Origin: Branchiostoma floridae
Lineage: Eukaryota; Chordata; Leptocardii; Amphioxiformes; Branchiostomatidae
Direction: 5' to 3'
Length of the DNA: 64,000 nucleotides
Assembly (NCBI RefSeq): GCF_000003815.2
Contig: NC_049979.1
Location: forward strand, 12,760,613-12,824,612
Positions 23,501 to 36,386 of this stretch are shown here, piece by piece (within the stretch, counting starts at the first letter, position 1; the number at the start of each line of letters is the position of its first letter). The notes under the pieces are model-generated. The model was given only the letters and a program-made list of their open reading frames with translations, did no database searches and was not told where the DNA came from. The position numbers and the translations under genes were made by a program.

Positions 23501-26500
23501 GTGATGACCCTGCAGATATACCATACATTAGGTTATCACCTTAACGACCCATTACTAGCAGGACAAAAAGATCATGGAATAATATACTAAAAGAGGTAAC
23601 AAAGACAACAATAACATATTTTGTCAAAGCCACAAATATACTACAGAGTCACATTGCAGCCCAATAAAAGTCTGTTACCCATCTGGCAGCTTGTCTGGCC
23701 ACACAGAATGCAGTCCAGTGGTTGGGATCAGAGGTCAAGCTGGCTATCAAAGTCTTGCTCATGTGACCAGGAAGAGGGACAGGACATGCCATCAGTACAA
23801 GGGAGGTCAGTAGGACCTGTATAACAGCAATACAAGGTTTGACAACTCAGAAAAAAAGCTGCATGTTGGTACCTTTTGTTTCACAAATTTCAGGAATTGG
23901 ATGGACTTGTTTATAAATTTTATTCAAAACATGCCTGGAAGTCTTGCTGCTTGTCTTGTGGCATGGCAGACACTTCCTGTAACCTGTCCAGAAGGTCAAA
24001 CCTGAGTTGTTCCAGGCCAGAAGGACAGGTACTCCCCACTGCTGCCAGCCCCTGATACAGCAGCAAGGGCATCTCTCCTAAGAAAGGGAACAATATCTAT
24101 CAACTACTACCCTTCATTGCTGAATACATGTATCTCATCATTCAACAGTCATCACTTACTATTATAGCTAATACCAACAGAAGACAAAAGGTTAGCTGCA
24201 GTACACATTCTTTCTTGGCGTTACTTTACAGCCATAGCTATACTGTAACTGTATATCATCTTAGGAAAGGCTGTTCTCTTTCTGAGAGCTGACCTTGAGC
24301 CACATCCAGGAGGCTGTAGATGGTGTCTGCTAGTGACGAGGCCAACACTGGGAAACTCTTACACAGGCAGCTCACACAGCTCAGGGATTTCTGTGAAGCA
24401 CAATTGAGTTGATCATGAATTCAGAATGCACTGTGCACTGTAAGCAGGCAACTGTCTTACTTCAATTTTAGGTAGCAATTTCTATCTGCACATTTTTTTA
24501 ATATTCTATATTAGACCCCAGTGCACTTGACAGCAAATGATCANNNNNNNNNNNNNNNNNNNNNNNNNNNNNNNNNNNNNNNNNNNNNNNNNNNNNNNNN
24601 NNNNNNNNNNNNNNNNNNNNNNNNNNNNNNNNNNNNNNNNNNNTGTTCTGTTGTTTCTGTCACACAAACAGTGAGTAGAGACTCCACAGCTGCCACACAC
24701 TGGTTCAGCAATGTCTCATCAACCTTACCACTGGCTCCTGAAACAAGTAAAGCTGTCATTTCAAAATCTAACTTTGTAACAGAGCAACATGCCACTAGCT
24801 GTTAACAGGTTCATGTTTCCAACACGATACACAAAAACAAGGGAAAAGAACATCCTGATTTCTACCTTTGCTGAGCTGGCATGCAAGGTTGGTCAGCACC
24901 GTAGATGCCTCTGTGGAGATGGCAATGTTGCTATGGTAACAGTTCTCCAAACACACCTCCATCAAGGATGATTCTGTAGCATGGAAAAAGCACACAACAT
25001 GTCAGTAATTCCATGTTCTAACAGAAATCATCTATATGTGACTTCCCTTTACATCCAGACATAAAATGTGCTCCACCAACAATACATCACTTTTGTACTA
25101 CAATACTGAAAGAACTTTATTGTACATTTTGCTCAACTGAGCTACGTACAGGTCACAACAAAGACACATTAAGAAACATACATGTGTTGGTAGTAGTATC
25201 ATAGTCTATCATGCAGGTTTGGCTTGTTCTCACCTCTTAGTAATGATGAAAATGAAGGTTGTAAGAATTTAGCTTTAGTCAGCTCATCAAAATGCATGAT
25301 GCGGAATACAAGTTTTCCAGTGCCAATCATACATCTAAAGTGATAGCTCTACAAGTATTCACCATTACATTCAGTGCAATGACAGTGTTGTTAATCATGA
25401 GGCCGCTTAGGGTACCCAATGATGTAACCTCAGTCCAGAGTGATAATACCAGAGACATATGGAGACACTTTCTATCAAATCAGGCAAAATAATCTTATTA
25501 GCATCCCAAATAATCTAGCAATCACAGGCTTCTGACCTTTGGTGATGAGGGGTGAGGATTCTGCCAGCACACTCAGCACTGTCAGTGCTCGTAGCTTTAG
25601 GTTGTCGTAAGGGGTGATGGAGATGAAACTGCACAGTACCTGGGAGATCGGGAACAAGTCATACATACAGTGAGATCCTAGGGGGCATAGAGTGCTACAG
25701 TGCTCTCAAAAAACTACAGACACATAAAAATGCAGATACAGTCCAAGGAAGTGACAGAGAGTAATGTAACAGATTATATTTTCTGTTGCTACAAAGAAGG
25801 TTTAAGAGAATGCACATGCATACTTTAAAAATAATGTGAAGCATGAGGCTACTGTATAACAGATACTTTGATAAAAACTGCACAGCTGGATCTTTACCTG
25901 TAGATTGTGCTGTGCCCACATGTGTGGGGCCTTCTTGGTCAGCAGGTGGAGGTCACTCAGCACCTTCAGCTTAATGGCCCGGCGTGGATCTTGTTGAAGA
26001 TAGTGTAGCAACAGCTCAACCTGCAACAATGCAACCATTTTTATATAAAAAATATTACAACATTAATTCCTGCCCAAAGAAGACATATACAGTTTAGCCT
26101 TAACATACTTTGGGCATGAAAATGTGGTGGCAACAGCAGTATGGCAAGGAGGAATAAGAAGTAATGGCAAGATGCACAATATGGGATCCTACTGTCTTTG
26201 TGATATAAATAAGTTTTGCTAACTCGAGTAGTTGTGATAGTGTATGCACTGGAACTTCATCTCACTACCACTAGTACCTGTGTTCCAGTTGACCACTTTG
26301 CTACAGCCTCAATTCTATAGGAATTCAGATATAAAGCAGCGTATGTTTCTGTACTGATCAGACAATCATAGTGAACAAAATATGTGAGTAGACACACCTG
26401 CTGGGGGATGTCAATCAGAGTCTTTGCAGACAGCAGTGAGAGTGTGTGGAGGGTGACCATGACGAACCCACGGGCGGGGTAGGACGGCAGCATCTCCACA

Positions 26501-28572
26501 CACAGCTGCCGCACCTTGGCTGCTGTCTGGGCATCATGGTGCATGTGCTGGAAGATGGGGATGAGTTTCAGCTTCATCTCAACTGGAGTCGCAAGACCTG
26601 TGACGACAGCAGAGACAGATGTGGACAATGAAAATGGTAACTTCTACTTACCTTTTTAGATGTTTAGAAGCAGTGTCACAGAAAAATATTTTGAGCAAAA
26701 ATATGAGGTAAGTGCAAAGAATATATTCAAACCTTGAATCATCTCTGCTATCTTGTTGCAAATTCCAACAGCAAATGTTCTATGGGGAGAAAAACATGAT
26801 ACATAAGTGTTGATAAAGAGTACTAGTATCTGTTGACAAAACAAACCCAAATTTATCTACCTGTATCAATCTGGTGCCAGCTAGTACATATTTTATTCCA
26901 CAAAGCCTTGTTAAGCATTACTTTTTCCAAGTTCTCATATTCAAGTACAGTGTCTCTAATCAAAGTGTCAGCAAGAATCAAACTTCTGTAATGCACTTGG
27001 CCTCTTTTTTTTCCATAGGACGGGTGAAACTAACTCATAGACAGCTTGGCTCAATAGCAATGCCCAGTAAATTTCACTCGACAGTGAGACAGCTGCGGGA
27101 AACTTCAACAGAATGTTTTTAGAGTAGCATGTGGACGCACATGTCTGCTATCTCCAACACACTACTAGTATTACTAGGCCTGTGCAAACAATTTATCCTA
27201 TTTCAGAAGCATAGCTATGATATGAGAAACCAATAAGCTTAAAGTTTATAATACCTGGACTGAGCTGCAAAACAAGATGCAGCAAATATTGCTGCCTCCA
27301 TCTCCACCTCATCATGGGAGTCCAGACTGGTGCGGATGCTGTGATGGGTGTTCTTCCTCTCACTGATGATGCAGGCAATACTGCCCAAAACCCTGTACAA
27401 TTATTGATAATTGAGTGTTCATAAGAAAACAGTCTTTCTAGGGCTGTGTAGAAAAACATCAGATATCTACAACACAAAGCATTTTTTGTTGACACACAAG
27501 ATATGTAAATTTTGCTGCAAATACAATTCCTGATATGACAAAGAAGCACTGCTTTCAAATGGCAAGAGCTCTGGTATAAAAGACATCTAGTATATACCTT
27601 CTATATTACCTCACCTCAAAGTAAGTGCCCTGGCAATGGGGTCATTGCTGTGGATGACAGAGAAGATGCGCCTCAGGAACTCATCCACGTTCAGTATCTT
27701 GTCCAGATGTTTCTCACTCTGCTGGGTCACTCGTAGAACACACAGCCGCAAAAAGTTGTTTCTTGGAGGAAAGACAACTAGTTTAAGGACGACAGATTTG
27801 CATACCAGTGTACTAATGCAGCAGCTACTAATGTTGATATCAAGAAAGATACTAGTTATCTGGACAGTGGACACATCACTTTACTGGATGTATCAATAGC
27901 TCTGCAAGGTAGATTTAAATGGTAAAATTTTTGACACTTACCCTATTCTGAAGACATCTGCCAGCTTCAGAAAGGATGAGTTGATCAGGATCGGGAATGG
28001 GTACTTCTCAAAAAGCCTCGGAAAGCGGACAATGGCCTCACACTGCTCCCCAACACGAGTGGACCTGAGACCTACACATATTCACAGAAAATTAGCTTAT
28101 TGACGGACACATGAAATGACACTACCTTTTTTTATATTTATATGTTCCTTATCTGGAGCTTTCTGAAGTTTATAACAGAAGATCATACAGGAGGTAACAC
28201 GTTAACTGTTGCGTTACAGAACTTGAGAGAAACTGCAATAATTTGACAGATCATTATCATGATGGTGCAAATTATGCAACAGTTGATGTTGATTTCATGA
28301 ACTCATCTAAAGCCCAAAGACTAAGAACTTAGACATACAGCACGACTTTAAGGTCGTGAAAGTCTAGTGTAACTTGCAAACAGCCATGATGGAGATGAAG
28401 AAAAATATGCAAACCTCTACCCCCCCTCCCCGTGATCAAACGAGACGAATAGGAATCATGTGCACCAACCATTTCATTTCAAACTGTCCAAGTACATTTT
28501 ACAGACCTTTATCTAGCTCCAGAAGTGCAGAGTTTGCATCTTGTTCTTGATCCGCCCCATATTTTTCCGCTC
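20594..28572 (-). CDS. INTS7: Integrator complex subunit 7 (all but the extreme N-terminus)
   Basis: INTS7 is a HEAT-repeat subunit of Integrator, which cleaves snRNA 3' ends and attenuates paused Pol II. Exons in transcript order: 28572-28507, 28071-27942, 27761-27615, 27392-27255, 26779-26733, 26597-26398, 26020-25898, 25639-25537, 24973-24866, 24737-24644 (into gap), 24390-24294, 24077-23935, 23816-23679, 23509-23216 (contains gap), 22875-22681, 22487-22384, 22100-22032, 21909-21759, 21553-21455, 21338-21153, 20866-20594. Translations follow human INTS7 throughout: DANSALLELDKG, EKYPFPILINSSFLKLADVF, KHLDKILNVDEF, GICNKIAEMIQG, EPHNDYFSAQFLL, WKTGP. The last exon ends in a proline/serine tail (PRHQQPPPPPPARSS) where human has glutamines. 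The start codon lies upstream of 28572, probably in gap 28631-28730. One intron is U12-type, one is GC-AG, and there is a one-base frame break near 23337. Confidence 0.97.
22101..22383 (-). other. U12-type (minor spliceosome) intron of INTS7
   Basis: The 5' splice site reads GTATCCTTT (reverse complement of 22375-22383), the minor-spliceosome consensus in its GT form. TTCCTTATC (reverse complement of 22112-22120) matches the U12 branch site and lies about 13 bases before the acceptor CACCAG. With this acceptor the frame is SLTHLQQGCLLMAH, which aligns with human INTS7 (ELQQQSCLLISH). The conventional-looking acceptor ten bases further on breaks the frame. Confidence 0.88.
23398..23497. other. 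Assembly gap (100 N) inside an INTS7 exon
   Basis: Exon sequence is readable on both sides (GGTCATCACACA on the upstream side, CTCCAGCGTCTGCC on the downstream side, minus strand). The missing part corresponds to the human ...KELYQSLL region. Confidence 0.98.
24544..24643. other. Assembly gap (100 N) at the 3' end of an INTS7 exon
   Basis: The exon beginning at 24737 (GASGKVDETLLNQC...) runs into the gap after VCVTETTE, so its donor site is not visible. Confidence 0.98.
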
Positions 28573-28630
28573 CTAATCGGGAAAATTAGACCCACTGATA
28601 CCCGAACCATGGTTGTTTTGGGGTCAAAGG

Positions 28631-28730
28631 NNNNNNNNNNNNNNNNNNNNNNNNNNNNNNNNNNNNNNNNNNNNNNNNNNNNNNNNNNNNNNNNNNNNNN
28701 NNNNNNNNNNNNNNNNNNNNNNNNNNNNNN
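28631..28730. other. Assembly gap (100 N) near the INTS7 start
   Basis: Lies upstream of the first readable INTS7 exon (acceptor cccgattag before 28572). The initiation codon and first residues are probably inside or just beyond this gap. Confidence 0.98.
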
Positions 28731-28734
28731 GATT

Positions 28735-29043
28735 TATGCTTGACATTTTTACAGTAGGCATTTTTATAAAATTACGAAAAACATTTAAATGCAAAAAAGG
28801 TCAGAAATCTGACCAATGAAATAGCGAGTTGTCCGTTCATCCAATCAGATGGCAGAACAGCCGGGATTTGGCGCGTGTTTCGTCTGGCATTTCCCGCAAA
28901 ATATTCAGGACGCTGCTGAACAGTGTGCTCGAGCGGCTGTTCAAATTGAGTACATTTCTTCAGCAATTAACTTGATATTGTTGGTTGCGTGGATCTGAAA
29001 ACCACAAGGTGTGTTAAAGAGAAGAGCTGTGTTCAATTCGACC
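28735..29043. promoter_or_regulatory. Bidirectional INTS7/DTL promoter with two E2F sites
   Basis: Divergent genes are separated by about 0.3-0.45 kb. TTTGGCGC (28867-28874) and TTTCCCGC (28890-28897) both fit the E2F consensus TTTSSCGC exactly and are 15 bases apart. TTCAAA (about 28940) resembles a CHR element in reverse orientation. No TATA box is seen. Human INTS7 and DTL share the same head-to-head layout, and DTL is a known cell-cycle-regulated gene. Use of these sites here is inferred. Confidence 0.75.
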
Positions 29044-32000
29044 ATGTTTGGGCAGAGGAATGGCCTGTTTTCTGCTATCAGTGAGCGTCGGGTGTGGGGA
29101 GCCTGGGACAAACATGGCGGGAAAGGTGAGCTCTCATCAGAGACTTTGTAGCTTCCCAAACCATGAAATTTGTTTCTGTACAATTGCATAAGGTATTCAT
29201 GTTAACTAGAGTAATCTTTCCTTTGTGTAGCTCATAATGTTTTCCAGAACTAGCTCAATACGTTTTCAGTGAAGTGAACGCGTCATTGGTGCTACTGCCT
29301 TATTGCAGGAACCACAAGAGGAAAGCTGGACAGTGTTATCGAAAGGTTCATGTGCACCCGAGCAGACGAATATGAAATGGACGGATTCGAATTTGGAGTA
29401 AGTTGACTTTCAATGTTTTATAATTCTATCACTTATTTTGTTAAGTGTTGCATGTGCATAAGTATTTGTTCTTCTTTATTCAGGGGTCATATTCTGCAGT
29501 ATATAATTATATTAATAATAAAAAGACAATTCAATTGTCTATTTTTATGGTAGCTGAATCTGACACATTAAAGGCTTAATCATCTACTTCATCCACATTT
29601 TCTTCTCTCCACACAGACTGCATGTCCTCCATTTGCATCAGGCTTCTGCAAAGGTACATATTTATTATTTTATTCACAAGTTAGGCCATGTTTACTTGAT
29701 CATATGGATGATATCGTCTCTGAACAACCAAACTGATGCAAGTGTGCAAAAGAAATGGCCAAAAAAAAGTTGACTTCATTTTAAGATCTAACGTTAAGTA
29801 CATGAGTGATGATAGTCAAACAATTGACAAATCACAGCGAGTATGGTATACCGAACGGTACATTCATTTTGTTCTTTCAGATCTTTTTCGTTGACCTTGA
29901 ACCTTGACATTCTATGACATTAGTTTACTTTTTCCATTTTTTCCATTTTAATGACATTAGTTTACTTTTTCCATTTTTTTGTTTCAATTCATGTCATATA
30001 TTTGCTCCTGATGGACAGTATTGAAAACGTTTTTTGGGAAATGGCCAAAAATTGATGCATGCACAGATGTCAAACATATACTAGTAATCAAATCAATCTT
30101 ATATGTTAGTGCCTTGGTATAAGGCTGGTATTGCTTAGATAATGAAGGCAACCATGTACAAAAAGTAATAGACTATGAATGTAATGCTATCTCTTACAAC
30201 TTGAATGTGCGGAGTTGCAATGGCCTTTTTTGTTACTTCTTCCTCAGTGCCTGGCCAGGAACATGTGCTGTGTGTCTGTGATGAGGATGGCTTCATTCGA
30301 CTCTATTGTACAAAGCATAGTGGTGACCATGGCCGCCTGGCACGTAAGTAGCAATCCTTGTTGTTAGCATGATTACCTGCTTGCTGACTTCAGTCGTTTC
30401 ATTAGCATCAGCTTAGAGGAACATCTTTAGCATTAGTCAACTTCATAGGAATCAAACCAAAATGTGTCAATATTATTTTCTTTTGCAGAATGGACAGGAC
30501 ATGGCAATGCCATATTTGATCTGGAATGGTCACCTCACCAAGGCATCATGGTAAGTCTGCAGACGTCTGGTTTTAGTATTTTATGATTTGTGAAGTAGAA
30601 GATAATCCAACCTCTTAGTCTTAGTCCATTTTCCAGGGGACATATTGGTACCATTTGAGGTAGCAAGTTCTCCTTGAAACTTTTGAATAATAGACCTGTG
30701 GTATATATTTTGTTGCAATAGCCATTCTGCTTTATACATGTATGTGTAATTGTGTGTATCATCTTATGGAAGACTAAGCCATACATGTACTAAATCTTTA
30801 ATGTACATGTATTATGCAATCTCTTGTTGTCAAGTTGATTGCCCTTTCTCCCCATTCTAGAGGCCTGACCAATGGCAAGGCTGCTAAAAGCATGATTTAG
30901 TCAGGCTATACTTAACATAAATGTATGCAAGCTGGTGTATTCCTTGTTCATTCACTGATACATGTCTTGTGTATTACCAGGTGACAGCCTCTGGTGATCA
31001 GACAGCTCGGATATGGGACATGGGGTCCAACAATCTGATGGGGGTGTTCAAGGGGCACACATGCAGTGTCAAGTCTGCATCTTTTAGGACCAATGACAAA
31101 TGTAAAATTCTACACAGTTATAAAACTTTTCATTTGATCGTCTGTGTATTACTGTTGAAAAACTGGTCACTTTGCTCACTTGCTTTGCTTAGGTTTGATG
31201 ATTAATGCATGTAATTCTATACCTCTTCCATAATCAGTAAGGATGGTTTCTATCTACCAGTATTCATTAGACACATAACCTGTGAAAATTCACATTGACC
31301 AGTTGATAACATGTCCTGTTTGCACGCTCTTTCCATACCCTGAGAAGTTTTGCTACTCCTAATATGTCATACCTCTTTACATTTACCTTGTTTGCAGGGG
31401 TTTTCTGCACAGGAGCTAGAGACGGGAATATACTGGTTTGGGATGGAAGATGCAATCATAACGGTGAGCGCTACGCAGGTTTTTGCTACAACAGTACAAG
31501 TCAGAAGAGTTTCCTTTTGGTTTTCAGTCATATTAAATACTGTTAAAAGTCTCTGTCTCTGTATGCAGAATATGTCTCAGAGGCTTTGAGAAATGCCTAT
31601 ATATCATTACCAGGAACATGAATGTTCCTGTTTCTGTATTGTGCTTATATGATAAACCAGCTGCTAATATTTGCCTTATGTTGTATGTAGATGGGTACTA
31701 CAGACCAGTGAATTCCATTCGCAATGCTCACACGCTACCAATGCAGTCCACGCCACGTCCCAAAAAGAAACGAAAGGTTGATGCTGCTACGTCCAACCCT
31801 GTAGGTACAATGTATCTTTCAGCATCTTGTTGGTACCAAAAATGTATTACATATCATATATTGACATCCGATGTTTTTTTACCAGAAATATAGCTTAAGC
31901 AATAGCAATTTGAGGTCGAACAATCTGCACAGTTTTTAAAAAGTACATGAATAATTTGGTGCTCCCTTCCCATGTGCACAGCAGCAAGATTCCCAACAGA

Positions 32001-35000
32001 GTGTGACCTGTGTGGTGTACCAGGATGAGAACACTGTAGTCTCGGCAGGCAGTGTGGACGGGTGAGTTGGCAGCAACCACAAATGCCGTCTTAGTTTCAA
32101 CTACCATTGTCTGGGACACACTTGCATGTAAAAGAAAGTTGAATGACACATTGGCATTGTTCGTACATATATATTAAAATTAGATGCGGAAGTTCATTAT
32201 GCCTACACAGAGACATACCCTACTTGGGACAGGTAAAAATCATTTGTTAGAAATAGAGCAATTAGATGTACAGAAGATATGTTAAGTGTAACTTGTAAAT
32301 GAATCCAGGATGATTCTATGAAATGTTACTTACAGATTTTTATTTGGGAAAGTCTTCAAATAGGATTTATTTGAGTGATGAGAGAGAGCAATGGAGAGAT
32401 TGGTTGGTTAGTTTTGGTTAGTTTCCTTACCAACCACAAGTGCACATAATATGAACAATACAAATTAGAGAAAAACTAAGGATATATTCTGTCCATGTAG
32501 TACCATCAAGCTGTGGGACATGAGGAAGAACTACACAGCCTACCAGTGCACTCCCATCCCCAAGCAGACCTTCCAGTATCCAGGAGCACGTGTCAGGAGA
32601 AGAGGTCTGTTGATACACATACATTAAATCTTTGTAGAATGGCAATACATAGATTGCATTCTATAACCACCGGGAGTGTAGAAGATTCAGGCCATACAAA
32701 TTAATAGGGTATGACTTCTTTCCAGCATCTTAAGACTATAAAGTGTAATTGTCCCCTGCATCCTCTCGCAGCTACCTGGCACAGGCTTATGGACTTCAGC
32801 CATAAGCCACATTAAAACAGTCGTGTAAATTTCTACAGTTAACACCAACCTGTCCCAAGCAACCATTTGTCCTTAGTCCCTCAAGTGGTTGCTGAACACA
32901 AGTGTGACTGAACTTCTAAAATTAAAACTAGTTGGTATTTTTGCAGGAAACACATGACTGCCCATGGCCCAATGCAGGCGTTTTGCTGAATGTGACCTTT
33001 TCTTTTTATTTGCAGGTTTCTCCTCCTTGGTTGTGGATTCAGCAGGTACAAGACTGTTTGCCAGTTGTACAGACAATACAATCTACATGTACAACTGTAA
33101 CAGCATGGAGACCCAGCCTGGTAGGTATCATAGCTCAGGTCTCAACACGCGTTTTGTTATTAATCTCTGTTAAGCAGTAATAGTTTAGAATAGATTGAAA
33201 TATACCTTGGATGTTTAGTGATTGTATTTAGTATGTGAATTGATTGATTTATATCATGTTTGGGCTTGTTTTCCTCTTCACATTACATGATTTTGCAGTA
33301 TGTGAAAGCATGTCAGCTTGTATTCGGTGTATTGTCATTTGTCAAGTCTACAAACCATCTTCCCCTGCAGTGTCATCGTTCACAGGCCACTCCTGCTCCA
33401 GCTTCTATGTGAGATGTGCCCTGAGCCCTTGTGAAGATTACCTGATCAGTGGCTCTAGTGACAACAGTGCCTACATTTGGAAGGTAATTAGTTTTCTACA
33501 TGGGTAATCGGCTGCCACTACTCCTCTGTACTGACACTAGGAATTCGACAATAATATTTTTAAATTAAAATCTGCCCTACATTGCTTGAAAAATTTAAGA
33601 TTTCAGTATATCAAGACCCAGGTCATCCAACATCAGTTTGCTTTGGTCTTGCCCATATCATTTGTACATGGTTGCTGTACAATGGAAACAAACTATTTTG
33701 TCTTAATGATCTGCTTCAAATTTATCTTAGTATGTTTAAGACATTGGTTATGTTGTTGTGAAAGTATAGAAAGTTGACATATAAGAGTAATGTGTGCAGT
33801 ATGCAAATATGCTGCATGATATCATGCATGGTTGCAATGGAGAAAGGATACATATCTGCTCCCTCAATTTATAGGTGCTATAGCTGCCTCCTTCAGATAC
33901 AAATCCCTTTTAGATTGGATTGACTCAGACATTATTTGTCAGCCATGATCACCACCTGTATGATGTACAACTTTCAGGCTATCATGGTAGGAAACCATCA
34001 CTGATTTATGAGGGACACTGAAAAGCCAACCATTATCAGTACAGGGGAAGTGTTCATTAGTAGGCACAGGTTAGACCTCCGTGTGATATCTTCCAATTAC
34101 CTCAGGTAGAGTGTGTGTGATCTGAATAGAAAACAGCTCCAAATTTTGGTCTGCATATTGGTGTGTATCTGAGACCCTTACACTTATGCAGTGACCATGG
34201 TTTCAAATGATAAAATGAAGCCTTGCATACCTTGACTGAAGATAAACTGATCAATGTGACACTCTGGAGATGCAAAAAATAGTTGGCCTTGAATGTGTTT
34301 ACATGTCTTTTTACAAACCATACTGGACCATGTTATCGCATTCCATACTACATTTTTCAAGTTCCATGATAGTACTTGTCGTACCAGTAGCAATGTTGTA
34401 GCATAAAAAAAGAAACCACTAGTAACTTAACATTCGTCTACAGGTCAATGACCCCGAGGCATGCCCATGGAAGCTCACAGGTCACAGTGGGGAGGTGACA
34501 GCTGTGTCGTGGTGTCAGAAGGACTTCACTAAGGTAACATTGCAGAAGTTATAGATATAGTACCAGTGGCATCTGCAGAGTCACGTTGCAGTTTCTTTAT
34601 TGCTGTGGAGTGATGTCTACAATTTCTCCATCAATATCATGTTTTATCTACAGGAGGGTTTGTTTCCTTGGTCATTCATATTCCACCTTTCTTACCTTCA
34701 GGTGATCACATGTTCTGATGACAACACCATGAGAGTCTGGAGACATGAGCCTAAAACAGATAAAGAATGGGATCCTAATGATGTTCTTGGAGAAGTACAG
34801 AGGGTTGTCAGGACACCACAGAAGTTAGCAGGTAAAAAAACTGTAGAAAGATTGATTCATTGATCGATTGAGCTACACGTGTTGTTTTATTCCTCTCATT
34901 TGGAAACTGCAATGGCTTTCATTTGCTGAATGGTTGGTAATGAAAAAAGAGTATGAAAATATCTCAATGACATGGTATGTTCTTCTGATCAAGTTGAATT

Positions 35001-36386
35001 TTGAAAAAAATGATAGGTGTGAAAGATCCTCTTTCAGCAAATTTGAGGTGGTCACCAAGATGAGACCACTTGTTGCATGCCTCAGCAGACGACACATAAA
35101 GCAGTCATCTGTTAAATTCTGCTTACATTGGATTGATGAGAAACAGTCCCTTTTGCTCTAGAAGTCACAAATAACTTTCAGGATGCCATTCCCCTACCTG
35201 TGGTCTGCCACATTTGATGGGTAGCTGCTTTTACCATCCTCCATTGTCATACATCCTAGGGCCCTTATCATATCAGTCTAATGACTCTTCTACTGTTAAC
35301 AGGTACCTGGAAAGCTGGGCCATTGGAGACTGGAGTCAGGACTGTTGGAGTCGGGACTGTTGGAGTGGGAAGTCCAAGAATGGCTGTAACTGTCTCCAAC
35401 AACATTCCCACTGTCAGTTGTGCCTCTCCTAAACATGCAGCAGGTGCATCCCCTACCCCTGAAGCTGTGGTTGCAGCAGGCTTACCAACACCGGCAAATG
35501 AACAATCCAAAACATCTGGAAATTTAGACTCTGCAAAGGTATCTAGGCCACAGCTTGCCATCACTCAATGGCTGATGTCTGCCAAATGTTCAAAACAGAC
35601 AGATGAAAAGGAGAACAGAAAAAAACAGATGGAAGTGGAAGATGCCAGACTTCCTGAGCAGGTGATAGATAAAGAGCAAAGACAGGCTCTATCTCCCGTG
35701 AAAAACACTTTGTCAGGAAGTAAAGGTGGAAAAGACAGCAAGGGAAGTAACAGAGTCATGGGATTCATGTCAAAGGGACAGACAGAAAAAAGTAGTGACA
35801 ACCCAAACACCTGTCAAAGAAAGCTTCTGACAGAATTTAGCGCTGAGGAGAAAGAATGCACATTCAAAAGCTCAAACCAAGCTACTCCCAAGTCGTCAGA
35901 AGAGCATGAAATTTTGCAACAGTTTGATTCACCAACAGCAAACCTTCCAAACTATGTTGTGGATGGCATCTCAACAAGGGTACCTAGCCTGACACGCACA
36001 GACTCTGACAAGGAAAATGGGCAGCGAGGACAAAGACAAAACTGGCTTCTACAGCTCAGCTTGCAAAAGAGAAAAGAGGATGTGAAGGAAGGAATGAGAG
36101 GGGTCTGTAAGAAGAGGAAAATCAGTGAGAAAAGTGCAACAAGTAGTCCTCCAAAAGACAAGGTATGTTGCTACAGAAGCACAGCACAACTGCTCAATTT
36201 CCTTTTTCATTCATCATCATCAGTCCTATCTCACTGTTATAACGTTAAAGCAGGCTATTTTTGGTCTAAAAGTCTCTGTTCTTCCATTTTCAGGTTTCTA
36301 TGACATCTGCTGCCACATCATCACCAAGCTCAATTCGCTCCTTCTTCTCCCCACAGCGCAGTGATATGAGCAAGGAAAAACATTAA
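29044..36386 (+). CDS. DTL: Denticleless/CDT2, substrate receptor of the CRL4 ubiquitin ligase, complete coding region in 16 exons
   Basis: CRL4-Cdt2 ubiquitinates PCNA-bound substrates (CDT1, p21, SET8) in S phase and after DNA damage. Exons: 29044-29125, 29309-29397, 29617-29653, 30248-30343, 30489-30550, 30981-31101, 31398-31463, 31691-31800, 31982-32061, 32501-32604, 33016-33120, 33371-33483, 34444-34533, 34702-34831, 35303-36162, 36294-36386; 745 residues versus 730 in human. WD40 repeats span about residues 60-430 (DEDGFIRLY, GDQTARIWD, CTGARDGNILVWD, SGSSDNSAYIWK, CSDDNTMRVWR). WDGR and WDMR are the DDB1-contacting WDxR motifs. PKKKRKV near residue 208 is a strong nuclear localisation signal. 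The large exon 15 has LAITQWLM and NWLLQLSLQKRK, matching conserved C-terminal boxes. The last exon carries a PIP-like SSIRSFF. Exon 9 has a tandem CAGCAG acceptor that could drop one Gln. Confidence 0.97.
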
